From Sphingomonas bacterium (GTDB lineage Bacteria > Pseudomonadota > Alphaproteobacteria > Sphingomonadales > Sphingomonadaceae), in contig NZ_CAHJWJ010000018.1 of assembly GCF_903642285.1 (NCBI RefSeq), positions 1 through 64,000 on the forward strand: 64,000 bases of DNA. The letters run 5' to 3'. The notes under the pieces are model-generated. The model did no database searches, had not been told where the DNA came from, and saw nothing but the letters and a program-made list of their open reading frames with translations. Of this stretch, positions 6,667 to 18,335 are shown in pieces. Positions within the stretch are counted from its first letter, which is position 1; each line of letters starts with the position of its first letter. Position numbers and translations under genes: made by a program.

Positions 6667-7669
6667 GAACCCGGGGCGGCAATTGACATTCATCCTATGG
6701 ACGACGGCCACGATGCTGGCGGGCACGCCCGTTCCCCAGGCGACCGTGCCAAGCGGCGCGACAGTCCCGCCGGTCGCGGGTCGTCCCGACGCCGGTGACA
6801 CCGGACCGGGCAGGGCACCGGAACCGGCCGATGCCGCCACGACGCCGAACGAACCGGTCCGGCGTGACAAGCACGACAGCCCGCAGGCGAGCGCATCGCC
6901 AAACGATATCATCGTGACCGCGCGCGATCCGGCCGCCGCCCCCGATCCGCTGCGCGCGCTCAACGCGCAATCGTTCGCGGTGACCCAGGCGGTCGACAGT
7001 GCCATCATCGGCCCCGTCTCGCTCGCCTACAAACACACCGTCCCAAGCCCGTTGCGTAGCGGCGTCCATAATTTCCTCTACAATCTGCGCGAACCCGTCG
7101 TGCTGGTGAACTTCATCTTCCAGCACAAGATCGGCAAGGCGGCGGAAACCGTCGGCCGTTTCGTGGTCAATTCGACGATCGGTATCGCGGGCGTGATCGA
7201 CGTCGCGAAGAAGCGGCCGTTCAGGCTACCGCGGCGCGGCAACGGCTTCGCGGATACGCTCGGCTTCTACGGCGTCCCGCCGGGCCCGTTCATGTTCCTG
7301 CCGATCGTCGGTCCGACGACCGTGCGCGACCTGTTCGGGGGTTTCGCCGACCGCCTGGTCCTGCCCGCGATCGTCGGCAGCCACCGCCTGACGAACCCGG
7401 CCTATGCGGTACCCGCGGCTGTCCTCGGCGTGCTCGACCACCGCGCCGAATTCGACGAGACGCTGCACACGTTGCACGACAATGTGGCCAATCCGTACGC
7501 CAATACGCGTGCCTTCTACCTTCAGCGTCGTCAGGCGGAGATCGACCATCTGCGCGGAAGGGACGTGGGTAATTCCAGCCCGATGTCTGAGGCACCGACC
7601 GAGCCGATCCGCGTGAAGAAACTGCCGTCGCCGCCGACGCCGCAGCGGGAGCATGCGCCGCAGCGCTAG
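6665..7669 (+). CDS. mlaA: MlaA/VacJ-family outer-membrane lipid asymmetry protein
   Basis: About 334 residues; start uncertain (TTG 6665 or TTG 6683, or ATG 6713). MlaA removes surface-exposed phospholipids from the outer membrane and passes them to the periplasmic MlaC. The first 20-25 residues (LTFILWTTATMLAG) look like a signal peptide. A Pro/Ala/Asp-rich linker follows, then the MlaA domain from about 100: DPLRALNAQSF, YNLREPVVLVNFIFQ, FVVNSTIGIAGVIDVA, and GFYGVPPGPFMFLPIVGPTTVRD split by a short insertion. No lipobox cysteine is visible, unlike E. coli MlaA. The C-terminus is a Pro-rich tail. No other mla genes are nearby. Confidence 0.85.
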   Translation: MNPGRQLTFILWTTATMLAGTPVPQATVPSGATVPPVAGRPDAGDTGPGRAPEPADAATTPNEPVRRDKHDSPQASASPNDIIVTARDPAAAPDPLRALNAQSFAVTQAVDSAIIGPVSLAYKHTVPSPLRSGVHNFLYNLREPVVLVNFIFQHKIGKAAETVGRFVVNSTIGIAGVIDVAKKRPFRLPRRGNGFADTLGFYGVPPGPFMFLPIVGPTTVRDLFGGFADRLVLPAIVGSHRLTNPAYAVPAAVLGVLDHRAEFDETLHTLHDNVANPYANTRAFYLQRRQAEIDHLRGRDVGNSSPMSEAPTEPIRVKKLPSPPTPQREHAPQR

Positions 7670-7677
7670 AGGAGGCC

Positions 7678-7755
7678 GTTCTCCTGCGAACGCAGGAGCC
7701 CAGGATCTCAAGCAGTGACGATCGTCATCCTGGGTTCCTGCGTTCGCAGGAAAAC
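7678..7755. repeat. Repeat family D, inverted pair
   Basis: Arms 7678-7706 and 7727-7755 are near-perfect inverted copies, each itself a hairpin (TCCTGCG-AA-CGCAGGA in the left arm). It sits between convergent mlaA and rpoD and could end transcription from both sides. Confidence 0.75.
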
Positions 7756-7787
7756 ACCGTTTGCTGAATGCCGCAGAACCAAACGAA

Positions 7788-7870
7788 TCGTCACCCCGGG
7801 CTTGACCCAGGGTCACGCTTCTTCGGCGGCGGAAGAAGCGGGATCCCGCCTCGAGGCCGGGATGACGGCA
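7788..7870. repeat. Repeat family B, inverted pair
   Basis: The arm 7788-7813 (CGTCACCCCGGGCTTGACCC) and the arm near 7850-7870 (GAGGCCGGGATGACGG) belong to the GTCACCCCGG / CCGGGATGAC family also found at 25613, 29338, 37827 and 39585. Confidence 0.6.
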
Positions 7871-7892
7871 ATGGGTAGGCGAACTCGCGGAC

Positions 7893-9928
<2,036 letters not shown>

Positions 9929-9929
<1 letters not shown>

Positions 9930-11800
9930 CAATCGCCCTCAGCACCCAAAGCCCGGGCGTCTTCGTTCGCCTGCACCAGATTTGCAAGCCGAACGTCCAA
10001 CGCCTGCTTCTCTCTCACCAACGCCACTTGTCGCTCGAATGCCTCATCGGTGAACCGCGCCTGCATCGCAGCCGTCGCTTCGCCCAACGCCGCGTCCACT
10101 TCGGGTCGCGCGATCAGAATCGCGATCGCCTCATCCAGGTCGGACCGAACGATCACCGGATCGGCGATTTTCATCGTAAACGAATATGGCATCGAATCGG
10201 CTCTCAACAGATCGCTCGCGACCCCGTCAAACCCCGACCGTGCCAATATGGTGAGAAGCCGCGCGCTATCAAGCGCCTGATCCTCCAGCGCCAGATCGAC
10301 GACGGCCTCGAACAACCGTCCGAGCGCGCCGTCGACCAGGCGGAGACTCGACAATATCTCGACATGACGCGCGATCTCGGCCGGGTGGCGGATCAGGCCG
10401 GCGAGAACCGCCTTGGCAAGCACGCGGTCGATACCGGCCGAACCAACGGCCTTTGCCTCGGCACCGACCGGGGCGATGGGAGGCTTCCACGCCCCCTTCT
10501 TGAAAGGAGCGCGCTTCTCAAACGGGACGAAGGGGCGGGGGCCGCGGGCGAACTGGAGGTCGAAGCGGCGGCGGAATTCGGACTGATACTCGCTACGGAC
10601 GCTGGGATCGGCGATGGTACCCGCGGCCTCGTTCAATCGCTGGCGCAAGCCTGCGCGCTGTTCGGGCGTGTCGAGCGCTTCGGCGGCAAGCTCGCTCGCC
10701 CATAGCCGCTGCACCAGCGGCTCGGCCTCGCGCAGGACTGCCTCCATGCCCGCCGCACCACGGGCGCGGACGAGGTCGTCCGGGTCCTGCCCCGCGGGCA
10801 GCGTCGCGAACGACAGGCTTCGCCCCGGTGCCAGCAACGGCAGCGCGCGGTGCGCCGCCCTGAGCGCCGCCTTCTGCCCCGCGGCGTCGCCGTCGAAGCA
10901 CAGGATCGGGACATCCGTCATCCGCCACAGCCGTTCCAGCTGCGCCTCGGTCAGCGCGGTGCCGAGCGGGGCGACCGCCTCGCCGATCCCCGCCTGGGCG
11001 AGCGCGATGACGTCCATATAGCCCTCGACCACGATCACGCGCCCCGCCTTGCGCGACGCCGGCGCGGCGCGGTCGAGATTGTAGAGCGTGCGACCCTTGT
11101 CGAATAACGGCGTGTCTGGGGAGTTCAGATATTTCGGCTCGCCCTGATTGAGGATTCGTCCGCCGAACGCGATGGTCCGTCCGCGCGCGTCGCGGATCGG
11201 GATCATCAGTCGGCCGCGGAACCGGTCATACGGGTCTTTACCCTCGACCTGGATCAGCATCCCCGCCTCCACCAGCATCGGGTCGCCATAGGTCTTGAGC
11301 GCGGTCTTCAGCTTCCCGCGGCTATCGGGGGCGAAGCCCATGCCAAAGACGCGCGCGGTCTCCGGCGTGATCGCGCGCCGGTCGAGCAGCGCCCGCGCCT
11401 CCGCCCCGGCGATGCCGCCCAGTTGTTCGGCGAACCAGGCTGCTGCGTCGGCCATCACGTCATGCAGGCCCTTGGCGCGTTCGGCCTTTTCCGCGGACTG
11501 GCGGTCCATCGCGGGCAGCTCCAGCCCCGCCGCCTGGGCGAGTTCCTTCACCGCATCCATGAACGGCAACCCGCGCTGGTCGGTCATCCACCGGATCGCA
11601 TCGCCATGCGCCGAGCAGCCGAAGCAATGGTAGAAGCCCTTGGCGTCGTTGACGTAGAAGCTGGGCGTCTTCTCGTTATGGAACGGGCAGCAGCCCTTGT
11701 ACTCGCGGCCGGCCTTCTGGAGCTTGGTGGTCTTGCCGACGAGCGTCGACAGCGACGTGCGGGCGCGCAGTTCGTCGAGAAATTGCGGAGTGAGGGTCAT
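9929..11800 (-). CDS. dnaG: DNA primase DnaG
   Basis: 623 residues from ATG 11800. It makes RNA primers at the replication fork, recruited by DnaB. The N-terminal zinc finger has Cys38, His41, Cys59 and Cys62 (CPFH and CFGC). The RNA polymerase core with TOPRIM domain follows ([14 protein letters not shown], then [13 protein letters not shown]). The C-terminal third should bind DnaB helicase. A longer frame reaching 11938 is rejected because it runs through the repeat and upstream gene and lacks conserved sequence. The start codon overlaps the stop of the upstream GIY-YIG gene (ATGA), so translation may be coupled. Confidence 0.97.
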
Positions 11801-12180
11801 GGCGTGGCGCTCGGCAAATGTCCGTCGACGGGCGCCGGTTGGATGCAGGAGATGACGTCTCCTCCTTCCTCCGTTCGTGCTGAGCTTGTCGAAGCACGTT
11901 TCCCGTACGACACGGCCAATTGGGATACGCGATCCCAATCCCCCGCGATGAGCGCTTCCTTCTTAGCGCGCGACCAGCCCTTTATACGGCGTTCCGCTTC
12001 GAGGGCTTCCAGACGAGACGGGAAATCTTGTGCCCAGGCGAACGTCACCGGCTGTCGCCGCGCCGTATAGTCGCTTCCTCGTCCCTGGCGATGCGCACCG
12101 ATCCGCGCTTCCAGCGCATCCGTGTGCCCGGCGTAGAAACTGCCATCGCCGCAGCGGAGGAGGTACGCCCAAAACGCCAT
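11797..12180 (-). CDS. Single-domain GIY-YIG endonuclease (copy 2, YhbQ/UPF0213-like)
   Basis: 127 residues. GIY-YIG motifs: YLL at 6-8, YAG at 16-18, the Arg in LEARIGAH at 26, and the metal Glu in EAERRIKGW at 63. It resembles the YhbQ/UPF0213 subgroup and differs clearly from copy 1 at 466-762. Residues 95-103 (RASTSSART) are encoded by a family C repeat copy (11871-11898), so the C-terminal 30 or so residues appear to be repeat-derived and not part of the fold. A second repeat copy in inverted orientation lies 53 bases upstream of the start (12233-12260). The stop overlaps the dnaG start by 4 bases. Nuclease activity is expected; specificity is unknown. Confidence 0.85.
   Translation of the reverse strand: MAFWAYLLRCGDGSFYAGHTDALEARIGAHRQGRGSDYTARRQPVTFAWAQDFPSRLEALEAERRIKGWSRAKKEALIAGDWDRVSQLAVSYGKRASTSSARTEEGGDVISCIQPAPVDGHLPSATP
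11871..11898 (-). repeat. Repeat family C copy, inside 3' end of GIY-YIG gene 2
   Basis: On the minus strand it reads CGTGCTTCGACAAGCTC followed by AGCACGAACGG. Stem CGTGCT/AGCACG. It matches the inverse of 12233-12260 in 26 of 28 positions, and the two differences are a compensated stem pair (G-C here, C-G there). Confidence 0.9.
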
Positions 12181-12232
12181 CTCCTCCCCATGCCATGCGA
12201 GCGCGATTCGGGCGAGTGGGTCGTTTGCGGCA

Positions 12233-12260
12233 CGTCCTTCGACAAGCTCAGGACGAACGG
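12233..12260 (+). repeat. Repeat family C copy upstream of GIY-YIG gene 2
   Basis: Reads CGTCCTTCGACAAGCTC then AGGACGAACGG; hairpin stem CGTCCT/AGGACG. Together with 11871-11898 it brackets the conserved part of the nuclease gene in inverted orientation, with the GAACGG ends facing outward. Confidence 0.9.
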
Positions 12261-12290
12261 AAGGCAGGAGGCCGATGCGGCGACATGCAC

Positions 12291-12758
12291 TTAAGTCAAA
12301 GCCGCCTTCACCAACCCGCTAGCCTTCGCCATATCCAACGTCGTCGCGTGCCGTGCCTTCAGCTCCGCCATCACGCGCCCCATGTCCTTCATGCCGCCGG
12401 CGCCGAGCTCCGTCTTGATCCCCTCGATCGCCGCCTTCGTCTCGTCCTCGGTCATCGTCTGCGGCAGGAACCGCTCGATCACCGCGACCTCCGCAGCTTC
12501 GGCGTCGGCCAATTCCTGCCGCCCGCCCTTCACATACATCTCGATCGACTCGCGGCGCTGCTTGACCATCTTCTGCAGCACCTCGACCACCAAAGTATCG
12601 TCGTCCGCCGGTGCCTTGCCCTCGCGCGATTGCGGCGCGCGGGCTTCGATGTCGCGGTTCTTGATCGAGGACTGGATCAGGCGGATCGCGGCGGTGGTCT
12701 GCTTGTCGCCGCTTTTCATCGCGGTAACGAGGGCGGTCTTGATATCGTCGCGAATCAT
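12291..12758 (-). CDS. GatB/YqeY domain protein
   Basis: 155 residues. The entire protein matches the YqeY family: an N-terminal helical part (MIRDDIKTALVTAMKSGD, then RLIQSSIKNRDIEAR) and the GatB-C-like helical bundle (EVLQKMVKQRRESIEMY, FLPQTMTEDE, GMKDMGRVMAELK). The domain is shared with the tRNA-binding tail of the amidotransferase GatB; the stand-alone form has no settled function, but a tRNA-related role has been proposed. It is transcribed divergently from carA, and lies upstream of the GIY-YIG gene and dnaG on the same strand. Confidence 0.9.
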   Translation of the reverse strand: MIRDDIKTALVTAMKSGDKQTTAAIRLIQSSIKNRDIEARAPQSREGKAPADDDTLVVEVLQKMVKQRRESIEMYVKGGRQELADAEAAEVAVIERFLPQTMTEDETKAAIEGIKTELGAGGMKDMGRVMAELKARHATTLDMAKASGLVKAALT

Positions 12759-12900
12759 GGCGTCGGCTTTCGGCGTTTCGGTAAGCTGTCAAGCCTAGCC
12801 CAAGCGCGTCCGCACGTGAACCGGTTGACGCGCAGGGGGTGGGGGCTTAGCGAACGGGCCTTAGCGACATCGCCGCCAATCTATGGAGTGCCCGCCGATC

Positions 12901-14181
12901 ATGGCCGACGCCACGTCTTCGCCTGCGCCCCTTTCCGCTGCCCCCCAGCCCGCGGGCGCGACCGGCGTATTGGTGCTGGCGTCGGGGGACGTCGCCTGGG
13001 GCCGCGGCTTCGGCGCGGAGGGGCAGGCGGTCGGCGAGGTGTGCTTCCACACCGCGATGACGGGTTATCAGGAGATCATGACCGACCCGTCGTTCGCGGG
13101 TCAGATCATCACCTTCACCTTCCCGCACATCGGCAATGTCGGCGCGAACCCCGACGATGTGGAGGCGGACAATCCGCATGCGCTCGGCATGATCGTACGC
13201 GAGGACGTGACCGCGCCGTCGTCGTTCCGCGCGGTGGAACGGCTGGACGGCTGGATGAAGCGGCATGCGCGGATCGGCCTGTCGGGGATCGATACGCGCG
13301 CGCTGACGCGGCGGATACGCAGCGGCGGCGCGCCCAATGGGGTTATCGCGCATGCGGCGGATGGGGTGTTCGATATTCCCCTTTTGCTGGAACTGGCGCG
13401 GGCTTGGCCGGGGCTGGAGGGGATGGACCTGGCGGCGTCGGTGTCGACCGAGATGGATTATGGCTGGGACGGCGGCGTCTGGCGGCTGGGGTTCGGGTAT
13501 GGGGAAGGCGAGGCCCCTGGAACCCGTCCTTCGACAAGCTCAGGACGAACGGGAGAGGGAGCGGAAGCGTCGCCCATCACCACCGTTCGTGCTGAGCCTG
13601 TCGAAGCACATGCCCCGGATACCAAACCCCACATCGTCGCCATCGACTACGGCTCCAAACGCAACATCTTCCGCAACCTGGTGAAAGCCGGTGCGAAGGT
13701 GTCCGTCGTGCCCGCCACCGCGAGCTACGACCAGATCATGGCGCTCGCCCCCGACGGCATCTTCCTGTCGAACGGCCCCGGCGATCCCGCGGCGACGGGC
13801 GCATACGCCGTCCCCGTGATCGCCAAGCTGCTGGAAACGGGCAAGCCGCTGTTCGGCATCTGCCTCGGCCACCAGCTGCTCGGGCTGGCGGTGGGGGCGA
13901 CCACGACCAAGATGTTCCAGGGCCACCGCGGCGCCAACCACCCGGTCAAGCGGCTGAGCGACGGCGCGGTGGAGATCACCAGCATGAACCACGGCTTCGC
14001 AGTCGAGCGCGCCTCGCTGCCCGCGAACGTCCGCGAGACGCACGTGTCGCTGTTCGACGGGAGCAATGCGGGGCTGGAACTGACCGACCGGCCTGCGTTC
14101 AGCGTGCAGTATCATCCCGAGGCTAGCCCGGGGCCGCAGGATAGTCTGTATCTGTTCGAGCGGTTTGTGGGGATGCTTTGA
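12901..14181 (+). CDS. carA: Carbamoyl-phosphate synthase small subunit CarA, with repeat-derived insert
   Basis: 426 residues from ATG 12901 (ATG 12883 is an alternative). It is the glutamine amidotransferase subunit that supplies ammonia to CarB for arginine and pyrimidine synthesis. The N-terminal CPSase domain (GEVCFHTAMTGYQEIMTDPS) is followed by the class I GATase domain with the nucleophile Cys in LFGICLGHQL and the His-Glu pair in QYHPEASPGP. Residues about 208-237 are translated from two inverted family C repeats (13523-13609) and are absent from ordinary CarA; they fall in the linker between domains, in frame, so activity is probably kept. It overlaps the next gene by one base. Confidence 0.95.
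   Translation: MADATSSPAPLSAAPQPAGATGVLVLASGDVAWGRGFGAEGQAVGEVCFHTAMTGYQEIMTDPSFAGQIITFTFPHIGNVGANPDDVEADNPHALGMIVREDVTAPSSFRAVERLDGWMKRHARIGLSGIDTRALTRRIRSGGAPNGVIAHAADGVFDIPLLLELARAWPGLEGMDLAASVSTEMDYGWDGGVWRLGFGYGEGEAPGTRPSTSSGRTGEGAEASPITTVRAEPVEAHAPDTKPHIVAIDYGSKRNIFRNLVKAGAKVSVVPATASYDQIMALAPDGIFLSNGPGDPAATGAYAVPVIAKLLETGKPLFGICLGHQLLGLAVGATTTKMFQGHRGANHPVKRLSDGAVEITSMNHGFAVERASLPANVRETHVSLFDGSNAGLELTDRPAFSVQYHPEASPGPQDSLYLFERFVGML
13523..13609. repeat. Repeat family C inverted pair inserted in carA
   Basis: Copy 13523-13553 (CGTCCTTCGACAAGCTC then AGGACGAACGGG) and copy 13583-13609 (CCGTTCGTGCTGAGCC then TGTCGAAGCAC) face each other, GAACGG ends inward, 29 bases apart. One copy has the C-G stem pair and the other the G-C version, as in the pair around GIY-YIG gene 2. 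The insertion keeps the carA frame open and adds about 30 codons. Confidence 0.9.
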
Positions 14182-14927
14182 TGAATTCGGCGACTGATTA
14201 CCTTGCTATGGCGGTTCTTCTTGGGCTCAGAACCGCGGCTGGATCAAGAGGTCTACCGCGCAATCGTGTTGGTCTAATCGAAGAGTTTGAAGACCGGTAT
14301 GGCTGGCAGGCAGACCCCAGTGCGGTTCAAAAGGCACTATTAAAAGTTCAGGAGTGGGGTTTTTTGACGATTGTTCACGACCGTTATGCTGGTGAGGCAT
14401 TGCGGTTCACGAAACTTTCAACTGATGAAACAATGATTAAATATATGCCGGACACGTTAGACGAGCTTTTCACGAAGGCACGGCTTGGCGGCATTCCATG
14501 GTTTAAAGACGTCTTCGGAAATAAGGAATTTTGGATCGATATTCACAACGATCCTGTACCTGACGACACATCCAAAAATGTTGACAGTCAGGAAGTTTTA
14601 ATTGGAACCGATGTTCCGGCCTCAGACCGTATAGTTCGGATTGATGATAACCGGCCAGCGATAGACCTTCTTTCGGCCGATCTCCGTAGCATGGCGGAGG
14701 AAATTAGAGAGAGTAACGAGATATCAGAAGAATTAGGCGATGAAAAGGATGTAATATCTGGCGAAATAGCGGCTGCTGAGACGCTATTATCTAGATCTGC
14801 GTTCAGATTAAATAGCCTTTATATTTTGATTATGCCTGCCTTACGGTTTCTCGCCGAAAAGTTTGCATCGAACGCTGTTGGCGAAATGGCGAAGCGAATT
14901 ATCTCGCATCTTTTTGGATTGGCTTAA
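14181..14927 (+). CDS. AT-rich unknown protein inserted between carA and carB
   Basis: 248 residues from ATG 14181. Base composition is strikingly low: two lines that I counted (14581-14640 and 14761-14820) have 28 and 26 G+C of 60, against about two thirds in carA and carB. The gene overlaps carA and carB by one base each. I recognise no family. Residues 1-80 look like a small winged-helix-type domain ([27 protein letters not shown]). A polar middle holds [13 protein letters not shown] at about 148. The C-terminus (about 205-248) is a hydrophobic then amphipathic helix, [17 protein letters not shown]. Composition indicates recent transfer. It may be an effector or membrane-associated protein; no function can be claimed. 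Confidence 0.75.
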   Translation: MNSATDYLAMAVLLGLRTAAGSRGLPRNRVGLIEEFEDRYGWQADPSAVQKALLKVQEWGFLTIVHDRYAGEALRFTKLSTDETMIKYMPDTLDELFTKARLGGIPWFKDVFGNKEFWIDIHNDPVPDDTSKNVDSQEVLIGTDVPASDRIVRIDDNRPAIDLLSADLRSMAEEIRESNEISEELGDEKDVISGEIAAAETLLSRSAFRLNSLYILIMPALRFLAEKFASNAVGEMAKRIISHLFGLA

Positions 14928-17900
14928 TGCCCAAACGCACCGACATTTCCTCTATCCTCGTCATCGGCGCAGGACCGATCGTCATCGGGCAGGCGTGTGA
15001 GTTCGATTATTCGGGCACGCAGGCGATCAAGGCGTTGAAGGAGGAGGGCTACCGGATCGTCCTCGTCAATTCGAACCCCGCCACGATCATGACCGACCCC
15101 GAACTGGCGGACGCGACCTATGTCGAGCCGATCACCCCCGAGGTCGTCGCCGCGATCATCGCCAAGGAGCGGCCGGATGCGGTGCTGCCGACGATGGGCG
15201 GGCAGACCGCGCTCAACACCGCGCTGGCGCTGTTCCGCGACGGCACGCTGGCGGAATACGGCGTCCAGATGATCGGCGCGGATGCCGATGCGATCGACAT
15301 GGCGGAAGACCGGCTCAAGTTCCGCGACGCGATGGACCGGATCGGGCTGGAAAGCGCGCGCTCGGCGATCGCGCATACGGTCGAGGAGGCGCTGGCCGGG
15401 CTGGAGAAAACCGGGCTGCCCTCGATCATCCGGCCCAGCTTCACGATGGGCGGATCGGGCGGCGGCATCGCGTATAATCGCGAGGAGTTCCTAGAGATCG
15501 TCCGGCGCGGCCTGGACCTGTCGCCCACCACCGAGGTGCTGATCGAGGAATCGCTGCTCGGCTGGAAGGAGTACGAGATGGAGGTGGTCCGCGACCGGGC
15601 GGACAATTGCATCATCATCTGCTCGATCGAAAATGTCGATCCGATGGGCGTCCATACCGGCGACTCCATCACCGTCGCGCCTGCGCTGACGCTGAGCGAC
15701 AAGGAATATCAGATCATGCGCAACGCGAGCATCGCGGTGCTGCGCGAGATCGGCGTGGAAACAGGCGGTTCGAACGTACAGTTCGCGGTCAATCCGAAGG
15801 ACGGCCGGCTGATCGTCATCGAGATGAACCCGCGCGTGTCGCGGTCGTCGGCGCTGGCGTCCAAGGCGACGGGCTTCCCGATCGCGAAGGTCGCCGCCAA
15901 GCTGGCGGTCGGTTACACGCTCGACGAGATCACCAACGACATCACCGGCGCGACGCCCGCGTCCTTCGAACCGACGATCGATTATGTCGTCACCAAGATT
16001 CCGCGCTTCGCGTTCGAGAAGTTTAAAGGCGCGTCGCCCAATCTCGGTACGGCGATGAAGAGCGTCGGCGAAGTCATGGCGATCGGGCGGAATTTCCAGG
16101 AAAGCGTCCAGAAGGCGCTGCGCGGTCTGGAGACCGGGCTCAGCGGATTCAACCAGGTCGACCACCTTGTCGGTGCGCCGCGCGCGGAGATCGAGGCGGC
16201 ACTGGCGACCGCGACGCCCGACCGGTTGCTGGTCGCCGCACAGGCGCTGCGCGAGGGGTTCACCGTCGCCGAGGTCGCCGCGATCGCGAAATACGATCCG
16301 TGGTTCCTGGAGCAGATCGCGGGCATCGTCGCGGCCGAGGAAGAGGTCGCCACCAATGGCCTGCCGATCGAGGCGGCGGGGCTGCGGCGGCTGAAGGCGA
16401 TGGGGTTCAGCGACAAAAGGCTCGCCTATCTCGCGCTGAAATCCGCCAATCTGCGTGGCATGGAACGCGGGATCGCGCGCGGGTCGGGGCTGATCCACGA
16501 TGCCGTCGTCGCGATGACCGGCGGCGTGACCGAGGACGAGGTGCGCGCGCTTCGCCACCGGCTGGGCGTACGGCCCGTCTTCAAGCGGATCGACACCTGT
16601 GCGGCCGAGTTCGACGCCAGGACGCCGTACATGTATTCGACCTACGAAGCCCCGAGCTTCGGCGAGCCCGAGAATGAGAGCCAGCCGACCGACCGGAAGA
16701 AGGTCGTGATCCTCGGTGGCGGACCGAACCGGATCGGGCAGGGGATCGAGTTCGATTATTGCTGCTGCCACGCCTGCTTCGCGCTGGAAGAGGCGGGCTA
16801 TGAGACGATCATGGTCAACTGCAACCCGGAAACGGTGTCGACGGATTACGACACCTCCGACCGGCTGTATTTCGAGCCGCTGACCGCGGAGGACGTGCTG
16901 GAAATCCTGCACGTCGAGCAGCAGAACGGCACGCTGGCGGGCGTCATCGTCCAGTTCGGCGGCCAGACTCCGCTCAATCTCGCGCGCGCGCTGGAGGCGG
17001 CGGGCATCCCGATCCTCGGCACCTCGCCTGACGCGATCGACCTCGCGGAGGACCGCGAGCGGTTCGCCGATCTCGTGTCGAAGCTGAAGCTGCGCCAGCC
17101 TGCCAACGGCCTCGCGCGCAGCCGCGACGAGGCGATCGCGGCGGCGGAGCGGATCGGCTATCCCGTATTGATGCGGCCGAGCTACGTGCTGGGCGGTCGC
17201 GCGATGGAGATCGTCGACGGGCCGGCACAGCTCGACGATTATATCCAGACCGCGGTGCAGGTGTCCGGGGACTCGCCGGTGCTGATCGACCAATATCTGC
17301 GCGACGCGGTCGAGGTCGATGTCGACGCGATCTCCGACGGCACCGATGTCGTCGTCGCTGGCGTGTTGCAGCATATCGAGGAGGCGGGGGTCCATTCGGG
17401 CGACAGCGCCTGTTCGATCCCGCCCTACAGCCTCACCGCGGAGGTCATCGCGGAGATCGAGCGCCAGACCGTGCTGCTCGCGCATGCGCTGCGGGTCGTC
17501 GGCCTCATGAACATCCAGTTCGCGGTCAAGGACGAGCTGGTCTATCTCATCGAGGTCAATCCGCGCGCGAGCCGGACCGTACCCTTTGTCGCCAAGGCGA
17601 TCGGCGCGCCGATCGCGAAGATCGCGGCCCGCGTGATGGCTGGGGAGATGCTGACCGACCTTCCGGCGATCGATCGGCATATTACGTATTATGCGGTCAA
17701 GGAGGCGGTGTTCCCCTTCAACAAATTTCCCGGGGTCGACCCGGTGCTCTCACCCGAAATGAAGTCCACCGGCGAAGTCATGGGGATCGCGAGCGATTTC
17801 ACGACGGCGTTTGCCAAGGCGCAGCTCGGTGCCGGGACCGTGCTGCCGACGAACGGTGCGGTGTTCGTGAGCGTGAAGGACAGCGACAAGCCGTTGATCC

Positions 17901-18259
17901 TGTCGGGCGTCCGCGCGCTGGCGGAGAAGGGGTTCGGTATCGTGGCGACGGGCGGCACCGCGGACTATCTGATCGCCGCAGGCGTTCCGGTGGAGCGCGT
18001 CAACAAGGTCGCGCAGGGGCGGCCGCATATCGTCGACCGGATCAAGGACGGCGAGATCGATCTGATCTTCAACACGACCGAGGGCTGGCAAAGCCTGAAG
18101 GACTCCAAGCCGATCCGTCAGGCGGCGCTCGCGCAGCGCATTCCGTATTTCACCACCGCGTCGGCCAGCGTCGAGGCGGCAAAGGCCATTGCGGTGTCCG
18201 CGACGGCGAGCCTTGAAGTACGGCCGCTGCAATCCTATTATTCGCAATCGCATAATTGA
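14927..18259 (+). CDS. carB: Carbamoyl-phosphate synthase large subunit CarB
   Basis: 1110 residues, full length. It makes carbamoyl phosphate from bicarbonate, two ATP and ammonia delivered by CarA. Two homologous ATP-grasp halves are visible: the first begins [23 protein letters not shown] and binds ATP around FTMGGSGGG; the second begins [19 protein letters not shown] with [12 protein letters not shown]. An oligomerisation domain joins them, and the C-terminal MGS-like allosteric domain starts near 960 ([20 protein letters not shown]). The ATG overlaps the stop of the AT-rich gene (TAATG), so the inserted gene is in the same transcript as carAB. Confidence 0.98.
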   Translation: MPKRTDISSILVIGAGPIVIGQACEFDYSGTQAIKALKEEGYRIVLVNSNPATIMTDPELADATYVEPITPEVVAAIIAKERPDAVLPTMGGQTALNTALALFRDGTLAEYGVQMIGADADAIDMAEDRLKFRDAMDRIGLESARSAIAHTVEEALAGLEKTGLPSIIRPSFTMGGSGGGIAYNREEFLEIVRRGLDLSPTTEVLIEESLLGWKEYEMEVVRDRADNCIIICSIENVDPMGVHTGDSITVAPALTLSDKEYQIMRNASIAVLREIGVETGGSNVQFAVNPKDGRLIVIEMNPRVSRSSALASKATGFPIAKVAAKLAVGYTLDEITNDITGATPASFEPTIDYVVTKIPRFAFEKFKGASPNLGTAMKSVGEVMAIGRNFQESVQKALRGLETGLSGFNQVDHLVGAPRAEIEAALATATPDRLLVAAQALREGFTVAEVAAIAKYDPWFLEQIAGIVAAEEEVATNGLPIEAAGLRRLKAMGFSDKRLAYLALKSANLRGMERGIARGSGLIHDAVVAMTGGVTEDEVRALRHRLGVRPVFKRIDTCAAEFDARTPYMYSTYEAPSFGEPENESQPTDRKKVVILGGGPNRIGQGIEFDYCCCHACFALEEAGYETIMVNCNPETVSTDYDTSDRLYFEPLTAEDVLEILHVEQQNGTLAGVIVQFGGQTPLNLARALEAAGIPILGTSPDAIDLAEDRERFADLVSKLKLRQPANGLARSRDEAIAAAERIGYPVLMRPSYVLGGRAMEIVDGPAQLDDYIQTAVQVSGDSPVLIDQYLRDAVEVDVDAISDGTDVVVAGVLQHIEEAGVHSGDSACSIPPYSLTAEVIAEIERQTVLLAHALRVVGLMNIQFAVKDELVYLIEVNPRASRTVPFVAKAIGAPIAKIAARVMAGEMLTDLPAIDRHITYYAVKEAVFPFNKFPGVDPVLSPEMKSTGEVMGIASDFTTAFAKAQLGAGTVLPTNGAVFVSVKDSDKPLILSGVRALAEKGFGIVATGGTADYLIAAGVPVERVNKVAQGRPHIVDRIKDGEIDLIFNTTEGWQSLKDSKPIRQAALAQRIPYFTTASASVEAAKAIAVSATASLEVRPLQSYYSQSHN

Positions 18260-18335
18260 TCCCGACATCGACAGAATGATGTGTGGGCGGGCCGATACCG
18301 GACCGCGCGGGGTAATGGGAATTGGGGACGAAGCG

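Noticed and set aside
15491..17680. A 729-codon minus-strand frame opposite carB
   Set aside because: Mirror of carB codons; composition rich in Arg, Asp and His with no motifs.
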